From the NCBI RefSeq assembly GCF_004362215.1, contig NZ_SNWR01000001.1, positions 5,562,001 through 5,626,000 on the forward strand: DNA of 64,000 bases. Reading direction: 5' to 3'. The DNA comes from Paractinoplanes brasiliensis (GTDB lineage: Bacteria > Actinomycetota > Actinomycetes > Mycobacteriales > Micromonosporaceae). The first letter of the stretch is position 1. Each line of letters begins with the position of its first letter. Made by a program: the position numbers and the translations under genes. The notes beneath the pieces were generated by a model, which saw nothing but the letters and a program-made list of their open reading frames with translations, was not told the origin of the DNA and ran no database searches. This document shows, one piece after another, positions 49,081 through 57,158 of this stretch.

Positions 49081-50340
49081 ATGGGTGGGGCGAGGGCGTT
49101 GGACGGGCTGCTGCGGGAGCTTGCGCCTCAGGTGCTGGGAGCGCTGGTCCGCCGGTACGGGCAGTTCGACGCGGCCGAGGACGCCACGCAGGAGGCACTG
49201 CTGGCGGCGGCGGTGCAGTGGCCGATCGAGGGGGTTCCGGAGAATCCGCGGGCCTGGCTGACCTCGGTGGCCACGCGACGGCTGGTGGACGAGTTCCGCA
49301 GTGACAGCGCACGCAGGCGGCGGGAAGAAACCATCGCCATGGCCGTGACGGGCGCCGGAACCCGCGCGGAGGATGGGCCGGAAGCAAGGGCCGAGAACGC
49401 GTCGCGGGATCGCGACGACACGCTGGACCTGCTGTTCCTGTGCGCGCATCCGTCGCTGTCGCCGCCGTCGCAGCTGGCGTTGACGTTGCGGGCGGTCGGC
49501 GGGCTGACCACGGCGGAGGTCGCGGCCGCCTTTCTCGTGCCCGAGACGACCATGGCGCAGCGGATCAGCCGGGCGAAGCAGGCCATCCGCAGGAGCGGGC
49601 CGGATTTCCCGCCACCCGCGCCCGGGGCCGAGCGAGCCGAGCGGCTGAGGGTCGTACGGCAGGTGTTGTATTTGATCTTCAATGAGGGTTACACCGCGAG
49701 CGGCGGGCCGGAGCTGCAACGGGCCGAGCTCACCGGTGAGGCGATCCGGCTGACGCGGATGCTGCACGGGCTGGTTCCCGGCGATCATGAGACGGCCGGG
49801 CTGCTGGCGTTGATGTTGCTCACCGACGCCCGGCGGGAGGCGCGCACCACCGACGCCGGCGAGCTGGTGCCGCTCGACCAGCAGGATCGGTCACGATGGG
49901 ACAAGCGGAAGATCACCGAGGGGGTCGGGCTGGTCTCGTCGGCGCTCGGGCGCGGGCCGGTCGGTCCGTACCAGGTGCAGGCCGCGATCGCCGCCCTGCA
50001 CGACGAGGCCGCCTCCGACGGCCAGACCGACTGGGCGCAGATTCTGGCGCTGTACGAGGTGCTCGAACGGATCTCGCCCGGCCCGATCGTCACGCTCAAC
50101 CGGGCCGTCGCCGTCGCACGGACGCGGGGGCCGCTGGCGGGGTTGACCGTGCTGGGCGAGCTGGCGGGGGACGAGCGGATGGCGGGGCATCATCGCCTGC
50201 CCGCCGTTCGGGCTCACCTGCTCGAACAGGCCGGATTCACCGATGAGGCCCGCGCGGAGTATTTGGCCGCGGCCAAGCTGACCACCAGCACGCCCGAGCG
50301 GCGCTACCTCACGGCCCGAGCCGAGCGCGTGAGTGGGTGA
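49081..50340 (+). CDS. ECF42-type RNA polymerase sigma factor with C-terminal TPR-like extension (419 aa)
   Basis: Sigma region 2 lies at residues 10-75 (FDAAEDATQEALLAAAVQWP), region 4 near 135-165 (LTTAEVAAAFLVPETTMAQRISRAKQAI). A C-terminal extension of about 240 residues of paired helices (LYLIFNEGYTAS, LPAVRAHLLEQAGFTDEARAEYLAA) is the mark of ECF42 and replaces a separate anti-sigma factor. Adjacent YCII gene fits the group. ATG at 49081 is the most upstream plausible start; the site before it is G-rich without a clean Shine-Dalgarno sequence. Confidence 0.92.
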   Translation: MGGARALDGLLRELAPQVLGALVRRYGQFDAAEDATQEALLAAAVQWPIEGVPENPRAWLTSVATRRLVDEFRSDSARRRREETIAMAVTGAGTRAEDGPEARAENASRDRDDTLDLLFLCAHPSLSPPSQLALTLRAVGGLTTAEVAAAFLVPETTMAQRISRAKQAIRRSGPDFPPPAPGAERAERLRVVRQVLYLIFNEGYTASGGPELQRAELTGEAIRLTRMLHGLVPGDHETAGLLALMLLTDARREARTTDAGELVPLDQQDRSRWDKRKITEGVGLVSSALGRGPVGPYQVQAAIAALHDEAASDGQTDWAQILALYEVLERISPGPIVTLNRAVAVARTRGPLAGLTVLGELAGDERMAGHHRLPAVRAHLLEQAGFTDEARAEYLAAAKLTTSTPERRYLTARAERVSG

Positions 50341-50361
50341 GGCCGGCGGGGTGGAGCGGCC

Positions 50362-51138
50362 TTATTGGAGGAACGCGCCCAACGGTGAGAGCAGTAGTTT
50401 GTTGACGCCCGTTGCCGTCCTGTCCAGGGTGGCGCGTTCGCGGTCGGTGGCCGACATGTCGTGGCGCAGGCACCACAGTTTCTGGGCGTTACGCCAGGCC
50501 ACGTTGCGGGTGTACTCGACGGCCTCGCCCTGCCACCAGTCGTCGAGGCGGCCGTTCATCATGTCGATCAGCAGTTGCCATTTCTCGAGGTAGCCACGGC
50601 GCAACCCGGGGATCGACTCGGCGAAGATCTCGTTGATCTCGAGGTAGTCGTGGTGCTGCTCGCTGTCGTCGATCGGGTCGGTGCCCAGGTGGTCGAACGT
50701 GGTCACCAGCGCGAACGGCAGGTCGAAGTTGATGTGCGCGTTGACGCCGGCGCAGGCCGAGGGCAGCGGACGGCAATCGGGACCGCCGATGCGCTGGAAC
50801 AGGCTCGCCCACACCTGCGGGCAGCGCGGGCTCGCCTCGGGGCCGGCCCAGGCACGCAACGCGTCGAAGTAACGCGCCGCGAACTCCACGTCGAGCCGGG
50901 ACAGGAAGGCCGGGTCCTCGAACTTGCCCGCGTAGAGCCGTTCGAGCACACCCTCGGTGATCGTCAGGTAGAGCCGGTTGAAGTCGCACAACGGGTTCTC
51001 GCCCAGCAGCGGGGGCACCCGGGTCAGGATCGCCTGCAGCTCCCGCAGTTGCTCGACCACGCCGGGAACGTCGTCGGGGTGGTTGCTCAGGAGATCCGTC
51101 ATCCCCTGATGCGCCGGTCCCCAGACCGACTGGCTCAT
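50362..51138 (-). CDS. DUF5995-family protein (258 aa)
   Basis: An all-helical protein with DFNRLYLTITEGVLERL, LDVEFAARYFDAL, GVNAHINFDLPFALVTTF and DYLEINEIFAESIPG. The conserved His/Asn/Asp in NAHINFDLP and the HHDYLEIN segment look like a metal site; the fold may resemble phospholipase C-like or oxygenase-type helical proteins but I cannot assign activity. GGAG precedes the ATG. It is convergent with the sigma factor gene and lies downstream of the LAL regulator. Confidence 0.85.
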   Translation of the reverse strand: MSQSVWGPAHQGMTDLLSNHPDDVPGVVEQLRELQAILTRVPPLLGENPLCDFNRLYLTITEGVLERLYAGKFEDPAFLSRLDVEFAARYFDALRAWAGPEASPRCPQVWASLFQRIGGPDCRPLPSACAGVNAHINFDLPFALVTTFDHLGTDPIDDSEQHHDYLEINEIFAESIPGLRRGYLEKWQLLIDMMNGRLDDWWQGEAVEYTRNVAWRNAQKLWCLRHDMSATDRERATLDRTATGVNKLLLSPLGAFLQ

Positions 51139-51173
51139 CGGCTCTCCTCCACAAACCTAGGCGGAGGGCCCCT

Positions 51174-51209
51174 AGCACCACCCGGCGGCGGTGGCCACCG
51201 GGTGGTGCT
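51174..51209 (-). terminator. Hairpin downstream of the LAL regulator gene
   Basis: AGCACCACCCGG at 51174-51185 pairs exactly with CCGGGTGGTGCT at 51198-51209. It lies between the end of the LAL gene and the start of the DUF5995 gene, both on the minus strand. Confidence 0.65.
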
Positions 51210-51296
51210 CCCCCGTCGCCACAGACTTCCGCACCCGGCCTACGTACGGATCGGTAGATCTACGTAGTCGGGTGCGCCGAGAAGATAACGAAATGG

Positions 51297-54104
51297 TCAC
51301 GCCGCGGTGAGATAAACCCGGCTCGCCTGTACGCGGGTGCGCACCTGCAGCTTGTCGAAGATGTGCCCGACATGCACCCCGACCGTGCGTTCGCTGATGA
51401 ACAGCCGCTCGCCGATCTCGCGGTTGGTCAGGCCCTCTGCCAGGGCGGCCAGCACCTCGCGTTCCCGGACTGTGAGCAGGCCGAGCTCGTCCGGCGGCGC
51501 GGCCGGGGGCGCCGCCATCGGCACCGTCGGCAGGTCGTCGGCGAGCGTCACCCGGTGCCGCTGGGCGACCGAGACGATCTCGTTGGCGAACGGCCGGGCG
51601 CCCATCGCTGTCGCCGTCGCATAGGCCTCGCGCAGCGCCGTCGTCGCCGCGGCCTTGCGCGACCGGCGTTGCAGCGCGGCCTCGGCCTGCCGCAACCGCG
51701 AATAGGCCGCCGGGTAGGGCTGACGACGCTTGTCCCAGGCCGCCACGGCCTTGGCCCACAACGACGGATCCGGCCGGCCCTCGGCCCGGCTCAGCTCGGC
51801 CGCGCACAGGTCGAGATAGCCGTCGATGGTGGCCCGGACCGGCGCCGCGGCGTTGCCGACCCCGGCCGCCATCCGCTCGACGGAGACCTTGAGCCGGCGC
51901 AGCGCACCCGGGTCGACCGGCTGCCCGGCCGCGTGCGCCTCGGCCTCGGCGCGCAGGCCGTGCCAGGCCAGCACCCCGATCAGCACCAGGTCGTCGGAGC
52001 GGGTCTCGGTGAGGCCGCGCTGCACGGCCGCCCGCGCCTCGGCGTGCCGGGCCTGCCACATCGCCAGGCCGGCGCGCAGCGTGAGCATCGGCAGCACATG
52101 CCGGGCGCCGCCACCGGCCAGCAGGGTGGCGACCGCGTCGAGGTCACGGTGGGCCGCGTCGACGTCGCCGAAACCCACCCACAGCTGGCACCGTGACAGC
52201 AGCAGCTCGACGGCGTCGGCGCCGGACGGCCGATGGCGCATCGCGTCGTCGAGCACCGCGTCGGCCTCGGACCACTGGCCGACCCGGAACAGCCCTTTGG
52301 CGGCGATGGCGAGCAGGCGGGTCTGGTAGGTGCGGCCGGCCCCGAGCGAGGCCAGCCGCTGCGCGCCACGGCGGGCGACCAGCACCCCCTCCTCGATGCT
52401 GTTGAGGGGGCCGGTGAGCAGCTCGGCCAGGTGCAGATAGGCCACGCCCAGCTCGTCGGGGTGGCCGCTGCGCTCGGCGATGTCGACAGCGTGCCGGATC
52501 ACGGCGAGTCCGGCGTCCGGGTCCTCGCGGAACGCGGCGCTGAAGCCGAGGGCTGCCGACGCGCGTACGAGGTCGGCCGTGGACCCGTTGACCTCGGCCA
52601 TCTCGAGCGCTTCCTGCGCGCGGGCGTTGGCGTCGGCGTACCGGCCCAGGTGCAGCAGCAACTCGGCCAGGAAGGCCGCGGCGGTCGCGCGCTGCCGCGG
52701 CGAGCAGTCGGCCGCGGACAGGGCCCGCTCGTATTCCTCCTCGGCCGTGGCCGTGCGCCCGGCCGCCGCCAGGTAACGCGCCCGGCGCAGGTGCAGGTCG
52801 CACTGGCCGGGGGCGTCGGGCCGCTCGGCCAGCGCGTCCAGCCCGGACAGCGCGCGCTGATGCTCCCCGCACAGGTGGGCCGCCTCGGCCGCGTGGGCCA
52901 GCAGCTCGGTGCGCTCGGGAGCGTCGTCACCGGCCAGCTCGAGCGCCGACGACCAGTGCCGATGTGCCTCGGTGAAGCCGTAGAGCTGCTCGGCGGAGCG
53001 GGCCGCGGCCACCACCGACGGCAGCGCCCGGGCCGGCTCACCCGCCCGCTGCCAGTGATGGGCCAGCCGAGCGTGGTCGGGCGCGGGGCACTCCTCGAGC
53101 GCCTCGGCGAAGCGGCGGTGCAGGGCGGCGGACTCGGCGGGCAGCACCTCGGCCGCCAGCACCTCGGCGACCAGGCGGTGGCGCAGCCGGTAACCGTCGC
53201 CGGCGGTGGCCACGAACCGGTGCGCCACCGCGGCGCGGACCGCCTCGATGAGCTCGGCCTCGCCCAGCGGCACCACCTTGGCCAGCACCGTGTGCTCGAC
53301 CGGCTCGACACCGGCCGCGATCGCGTGCACCACGGCGTGCGCGTTCGGCGGCAGCTCGTCGACCCGGGACAGGAAGATCTCGCGCAGCGTGTCGGACAGC
53401 TCGACCCGGCCGTCGCGCAGGTCACGGGCCAGTTCCTCGGCCACGAACGGGTTGCCGCCGCTGCGCTTGTACACCCGGTCGGCGTCCTCGGGCTCGATGC
53501 TCCCGCCGGCGATCGCGGTCACCAGATCGACGGTCTGGTCACGGTCGAGGGGGGCGAGGTCGACCACGCGTACGGACCTCAAGCGGCGCAGCTCGGCCAG
53601 CACCTTGCGCAACGGGTGGGCGCCCTGCAGGGCCTCGGCACGCACCGCGGCCAGCACCGCGATCTTCACGTCGCTCAGGCCGGCGAGCAGATAGAGCAGC
53701 AGCTGACGGGTGCTGCGGTCGGCCCACTGCAGGTCGTCGAGCACCAGCAGCAGCCGCCGGTCACCGGCCACCGTCAGCAGGTCGCGGGAGACCCGGTCGA
53801 GCAGGTCACCGGCGTCGGAGGCCACCGCGCGGCCACTGTGGCCGGACTGGCGCAGCGCCTGCAGCACGGGGTGCAGCGGGGACGCGTCGCCGATGTCGAG
53901 ACAGGTGCCGGACAGCACAGAGAAACCCGCGTCACGCATCGCCCGGGCGGTCTCGCGCAGCAGCCGGCTCTTGCCGACACCGCTCTCCCCGGTGACGAAC
54001 ACCGCGGAGGTTCCCCCAGGGCCCGCGTCGCGCAGGTCGGTTTGGACTTGGGTCAGCAGGCCGGCCCGCCCGACCAGTGGCCCGTCCTCCTCCTCGCTGG
54101 CCAT
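51297..54104 (-). CDS. LAL-type LuxR-family regulator with AAA/STAND ATPase domain (935 aa)
   Basis: Walker A GESGVGKS at residues 39-46 (after PLVGRAGLL), Walker B LLLVLDDLQWAD near 125, STAND region to about 290, a long TPR-like helical part, and a C-terminal LuxR helix-turn-helix (LLTVREREVLAALAEGLTNREIGERLF then TVGVHVGHIFDKL). Large ATP-binding LuxR regulators switch on operons in response to unknown ligands. ATG at 54102-54104 has AGGGTGA upstream; GTG 54113 and ATG 54125 are also in frame. It is divergent from the nucleotide cyclase gene. Confidence 0.9.
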   Translation of the reverse strand: MASEEEDGPLVGRAGLLTQVQTDLRDAGPGGTSAVFVTGESGVGKSRLLRETARAMRDAGFSVLSGTCLDIGDASPLHPVLQALRQSGHSGRAVASDAGDLLDRVSRDLLTVAGDRRLLLVLDDLQWADRSTRQLLLYLLAGLSDVKIAVLAAVRAEALQGAHPLRKVLAELRRLRSVRVVDLAPLDRDQTVDLVTAIAGGSIEPEDADRVYKRSGGNPFVAEELARDLRDGRVELSDTLREIFLSRVDELPPNAHAVVHAIAAGVEPVEHTVLAKVVPLGEAELIEAVRAAVAHRFVATAGDGYRLRHRLVAEVLAAEVLPAESAALHRRFAEALEECPAPDHARLAHHWQRAGEPARALPSVVAAARSAEQLYGFTEAHRHWSSALELAGDDAPERTELLAHAAEAAHLCGEHQRALSGLDALAERPDAPGQCDLHLRRARYLAAAGRTATAEEEYERALSAADCSPRQRATAAAFLAELLLHLGRYADANARAQEALEMAEVNGSTADLVRASAALGFSAAFREDPDAGLAVIRHAVDIAERSGHPDELGVAYLHLAELLTGPLNSIEEGVLVARRGAQRLASLGAGRTYQTRLLAIAAKGLFRVGQWSEADAVLDDAMRHRPSGADAVELLLSRCQLWVGFGDVDAAHRDLDAVATLLAGGGARHVLPMLTLRAGLAMWQARHAEARAAVQRGLTETRSDDLVLIGVLAWHGLRAEAEAHAAGQPVDPGALRRLKVSVERMAAGVGNAAAPVRATIDGYLDLCAAELSRAEGRPDPSLWAKAVAAWDKRRQPYPAAYSRLRQAEAALQRRSRKAAATTALREAYATATAMGARPFANEIVSVAQRHRVTLADDLPTVPMAAPPAAPPDELGLLTVREREVLAALAEGLTNREIGERLFISERTVGVHVGHIFDKLQVRTRVQASRVYLTAA

Positions 54105-54264
54105 GACGGTCACCCTAGTGCCCATCGACCTGGAACGTTCTCAGCGGTTCGGTCTGTTCTCTCACACCAGCGATGTGTCGGAGATACGTCGTTCTGCAGA
54201 TCCGGTAGTGGACTGCGCCTGACACCGTTCTTCCGGGGCACAGAAACTGGGGGAGCGTGAAGAC

Positions 54265-54897
54265 ATGACCGCAATCGCTATGGCGGAGCAGGAGCGGCGT
54301 CAGACCGTCACCGTCCTTTTCATCGACATCGTGGGGTTCACCTCGCTCGTCGACGACCTGGACTGCGCGGAGGTCCGCGCACTGCAGCGTGACTACTTCG
54401 GCGCCGTTGCCGACGTGGTCCGGGCGGGCGGCGGAGTAGTGGAGAAGTACGTCGGGGACGCGGTGATGGCGGTGTTCGGCACCGGCGCTGCGGGCTTCGG
54501 TGCGGAAGCGGCCGCCTCGGCGGTGCGGGTGGGCCTGTCGGTGCAGGAGGCGTTGAGGGGGCAACTCCTGGCCGGCAGGTTCTCCGTCCGCACGAGGGTC
54601 GGGCTCGCGACCGGGGACGTCATCGTGGACCTGGAGGCGGCCCACGACGGCGGGCACGCGATGATCAGCGGCAGCGTGGTCAGCACGGCGGCGCGCCTGC
54701 AGGCCTACGCGCCGCACGACACGGTGGTGGTTTGCCCGCGGACCAGGGCGGCGGCCGGCGACCTGATCGCCTTCCAGGAGCTTCCACCCGTACGGGTTCC
54801 CGGCAAGCCCCGTGCGCTCGATCTGTATCGGGCACTCGAGCCGCACGGGATCCGCCCGGCCAAGCGTCACCTGTACGCCCTGCCGGCAGCGGCATAG
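54265..54897 (+). CDS. Stand-alone class III nucleotide cyclase (210 aa)
   Basis: Single catalytic domain: TVLFIDIVGFTSLVDDL supplies the first metal Asp, KYVGDAVMAVFG the second, and RVGLATGDVIVDL the dimer-side contacts. No membrane or sensor domain. With one catalytic domain it must form a homodimer. ATG at 54265. Divergent from the LAL regulator, with which it may share a stimulus. A cyclic AMP product is likeliest, but substrate residues were not examined in detail. Confidence 0.85.
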   Translation: MTAIAMAEQERRQTVTVLFIDIVGFTSLVDDLDCAEVRALQRDYFGAVADVVRAGGGVVEKYVGDAVMAVFGTGAAGFGAEAAASAVRVGLSVQEALRGQLLAGRFSVRTRVGLATGDVIVDLEAAHDGGHAMISGSVVSTAARLQAYAPHDTVVVCPRTRAAAGDLIAFQELPPVRVPGKPRALDLYRALEPHGIRPAKRHLYALPAAA

Positions 54898-54906
54898 GAG
54901 CTGACC

Positions 54907-54939
54907 GACACGGGTACGTCAGCCCCTCGTACCCGTGTC
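54907..54939 (+). terminator. Terminator of the cyclase gene
   Basis: GACACGGGTACG at 54907-54918 pairs exactly with CGTACCCGTGTC at 54928-54939, with additional outer pairing of GAGCT at 54898 and AGCTC at 54942. Confidence 0.75.
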
Positions 54940-55081
54940 GTAGCTCACCGGCCGTAACTTTTGCCCGTATCATCCCGTTCGTGCGTCGCCCCTCCCGGCT
55001 CGGCGGACGAGAGTTGTCGGGGGGTCCCGGTAGGCTCGCCGCGTTCTGACCACCACCTGGGCCGATCGGGAGTGCCACCTC

Positions 55082-57133
55082 GTGACCGCGGAAATCCTGT
55101 ACGGGGCCGATGACCTCACGCACCTGGAGGGGCTGGACGCCGTCCGGAAACGCCCGGGCATGTACATCGGCTCGACCGACAGCCGAGGCGTCAACCACCT
55201 CGCCAACGAGATCATCGACAACTGCACCGACGAGGGCGTCGGCGGCCACGCCACCAAGGTGTCGGTCATCCTGCACGCCGACGGCTCGGTGCAGGTCGAC
55301 GACGACGGCCGGGGCATCCCCACCGCCGTCAACACCAAATCCGGCCTCAACGGCGTCGAACTCGTTCTCACCCGCCTGCACGCCGGCGGCAAGTTCGGCG
55401 GCTCCGGCTACAAGACCTCCGGCGGCCTGCACGGCGTCGGCGCCTCCGCGGTCAACGCGCTGGCCCTGCGCTTCGACGTCACCGTCAAACGCGACGGCAA
55501 GGTCCACGAGATCTCGTTCCAGCGCGGCGTCCCCGGCTCCTTCGACGGCCCCGGCCCGCAGGCCCGCTTCCACCCCGAGTCCGGGCTGCGCGTCGTCCGC
55601 AAGATGAAACGGGGCGAGCCCACCGGCACGTCCATCCGCTACTGGTACGACGCCCGCTACTTCGAGACCGGGGCCCGGCTCGACGTCGACGCCGTCCGCA
55701 CCAAACTGCGCAACACGGCCTTCCTCGTCCCCGGCGTGCTCTACTCGCTGCGCGACGAGACCGCCGAGGAAACGACGAACGAGACGTTCCACTTCCCGCA
55801 CGGGCTCACCGACATGGTCGAGTTCCTCACCCACGCGGGCGACAAACCCGTCTCCGGCATCCTCATGGTCACCGGCGAGGGCACCTACAAGGAGAACGCC
55901 GCCGACGAACACGGCGTCATGCAGTCCAACGTCGTCCGCCGCGCCGAGGTCGAGATCGCGTTCCGCTGGGGCACCGGTTACGAACGCACCATCGAGTGCT
56001 TCACCAACACCATCCGCAACATGCACGGCGGCACCCACCGCAAAGGATTCGAACGCGCCCTGGTCCGGGCGCTCACCGAGGCCATCCGCAACACCCGCGG
56101 CCTGCTCAAGCCCAAGGAAGACCCGCCCGTCCTCGACGACCTGCTCGAGGGCATGACCGCGGTCATCCACGTCCGCGTCCCCGAGCCGCAGTTCACCTCG
56201 CAGACCAAGGACGAGCTCTCCACCGCCGGCATCACCCGCGTGCTGCAGGGCCTGGTCGAGCAGCACCTCAAGGAATGGATCGACGGCCGCAGGACGAAGT
56301 CCGAGGCCCGCACGGTCCTGCAAAAGGTCGTCGACGCGGCCCGCGTCCGCCTGACCCAGAAACAGCAGAAGGACGCGGCCCGCCGCAAAACCGCCCTCGA
56401 GGGCGCCTCGATGCCGCCCAAGCTGGTCGACTGCCGCGCCACCGGCATCGCCCAGTCCGAGCTGTTCATCGTGGAGGGCGACTCCGCACTCGGTAGCGCG
56501 CGGATGGCGCGGTCGTCGGAGTATCAGGCGCTGCTGCCCATCCGCGGCAAGATCCTGAACGTGCAGAAGGCCACCCTGCAGCAGGTCCTCGACAATGCCG
56601 AGTGCTCGGCCATCGTGCAGGTGCTGGGGGCAGGCTCGGGCCGCACGTTCGACCTGTCGACCCTCCGCTACGGCCGCGTCATGATCATGGCGGACGCCGA
56701 CGTCGACGGATCGCACATCCGCACGCTGCTGATCACGCTGTTCGCCAAGTACATGCGCCCGGTCATTGAGGCGGGCCGCCTGTATGCGGCGATGCCTCCG
56801 TTGCACAAGGTCGTGACCAGGGGCCGTAACCCGGAAACCATCTTCACGTACACCCAGCAGGAGATGGAAAGCACCGTCGCGCGGCTGGAACGGCAGGGGA
56901 AGACCGTCGTGAAGCCCGTCCCACGGTTCAAGGGTCTGGGCGAGATGGACGCCGAGGAGTTGTGGGACACGACCATGAACCCGGCCACCCGCACCGTACG
57001 GCGGATCACGCTGGACGACGTCGAGCGCGCCGAGGGCGTGCTGGAGTTGCTGATGGGCGAACGGGTCGAGCCCCGGCGGAACTGGCTCATCGAATCGTCC
57101 GGCCGCATCGACGAAGAGGCCATCGACGCCTGA
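55082..57133 (+). CDS. parE: DNA topoisomerase IV subunit B (GyrB/ParE type, 683 aa)
   Basis: GHKL ATPase: RKRPGMYIGST, NEIIDN, DDDGRGIP, GGKFGGSGYKTSGGLHGVGASAVNAL. The TOPRIM domain has ELFIVEGDSALG, LPIRGKILNVQ and ADADVDGSHI. The C-terminal zinc-less tail ends in PRRNWLIES. In actinobacteria with a separate gyrB-gyrA near the origin this second pair decatenates chromosomes; the neighbour is the A subunit. GTG start at 55082. The gene is followed after 25 bases by parC with AAAGGA as ribosome site. Confidence 0.93.
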   Translation: MTAEILYGADDLTHLEGLDAVRKRPGMYIGSTDSRGVNHLANEIIDNCTDEGVGGHATKVSVILHADGSVQVDDDGRGIPTAVNTKSGLNGVELVLTRLHAGGKFGGSGYKTSGGLHGVGASAVNALALRFDVTVKRDGKVHEISFQRGVPGSFDGPGPQARFHPESGLRVVRKMKRGEPTGTSIRYWYDARYFETGARLDVDAVRTKLRNTAFLVPGVLYSLRDETAEETTNETFHFPHGLTDMVEFLTHAGDKPVSGILMVTGEGTYKENAADEHGVMQSNVVRRAEVEIAFRWGTGYERTIECFTNTIRNMHGGTHRKGFERALVRALTEAIRNTRGLLKPKEDPPVLDDLLEGMTAVIHVRVPEPQFTSQTKDELSTAGITRVLQGLVEQHLKEWIDGRRTKSEARTVLQKVVDAARVRLTQKQQKDAARRKTALEGASMPPKLVDCRATGIAQSELFIVEGDSALGSARMARSSEYQALLPIRGKILNVQKATLQQVLDNAECSAIVQVLGAGSGRTFDLSTLRYGRVMIMADADVDGSHIRTLLITLFAKYMRPVIEAGRLYAAMPPLHKVVTRGRNPETIFTYTQQEMESTVARLERQGKTVVKPVPRFKGLGEMDAEELWDTTMNPATRTVRRITLDDVERAEGVLELLMGERVEPRRNWLIESSGRIDEEAIDA

Positions 57134-57158
57134 CCGGCGTACCGAAAGGAATTGGACC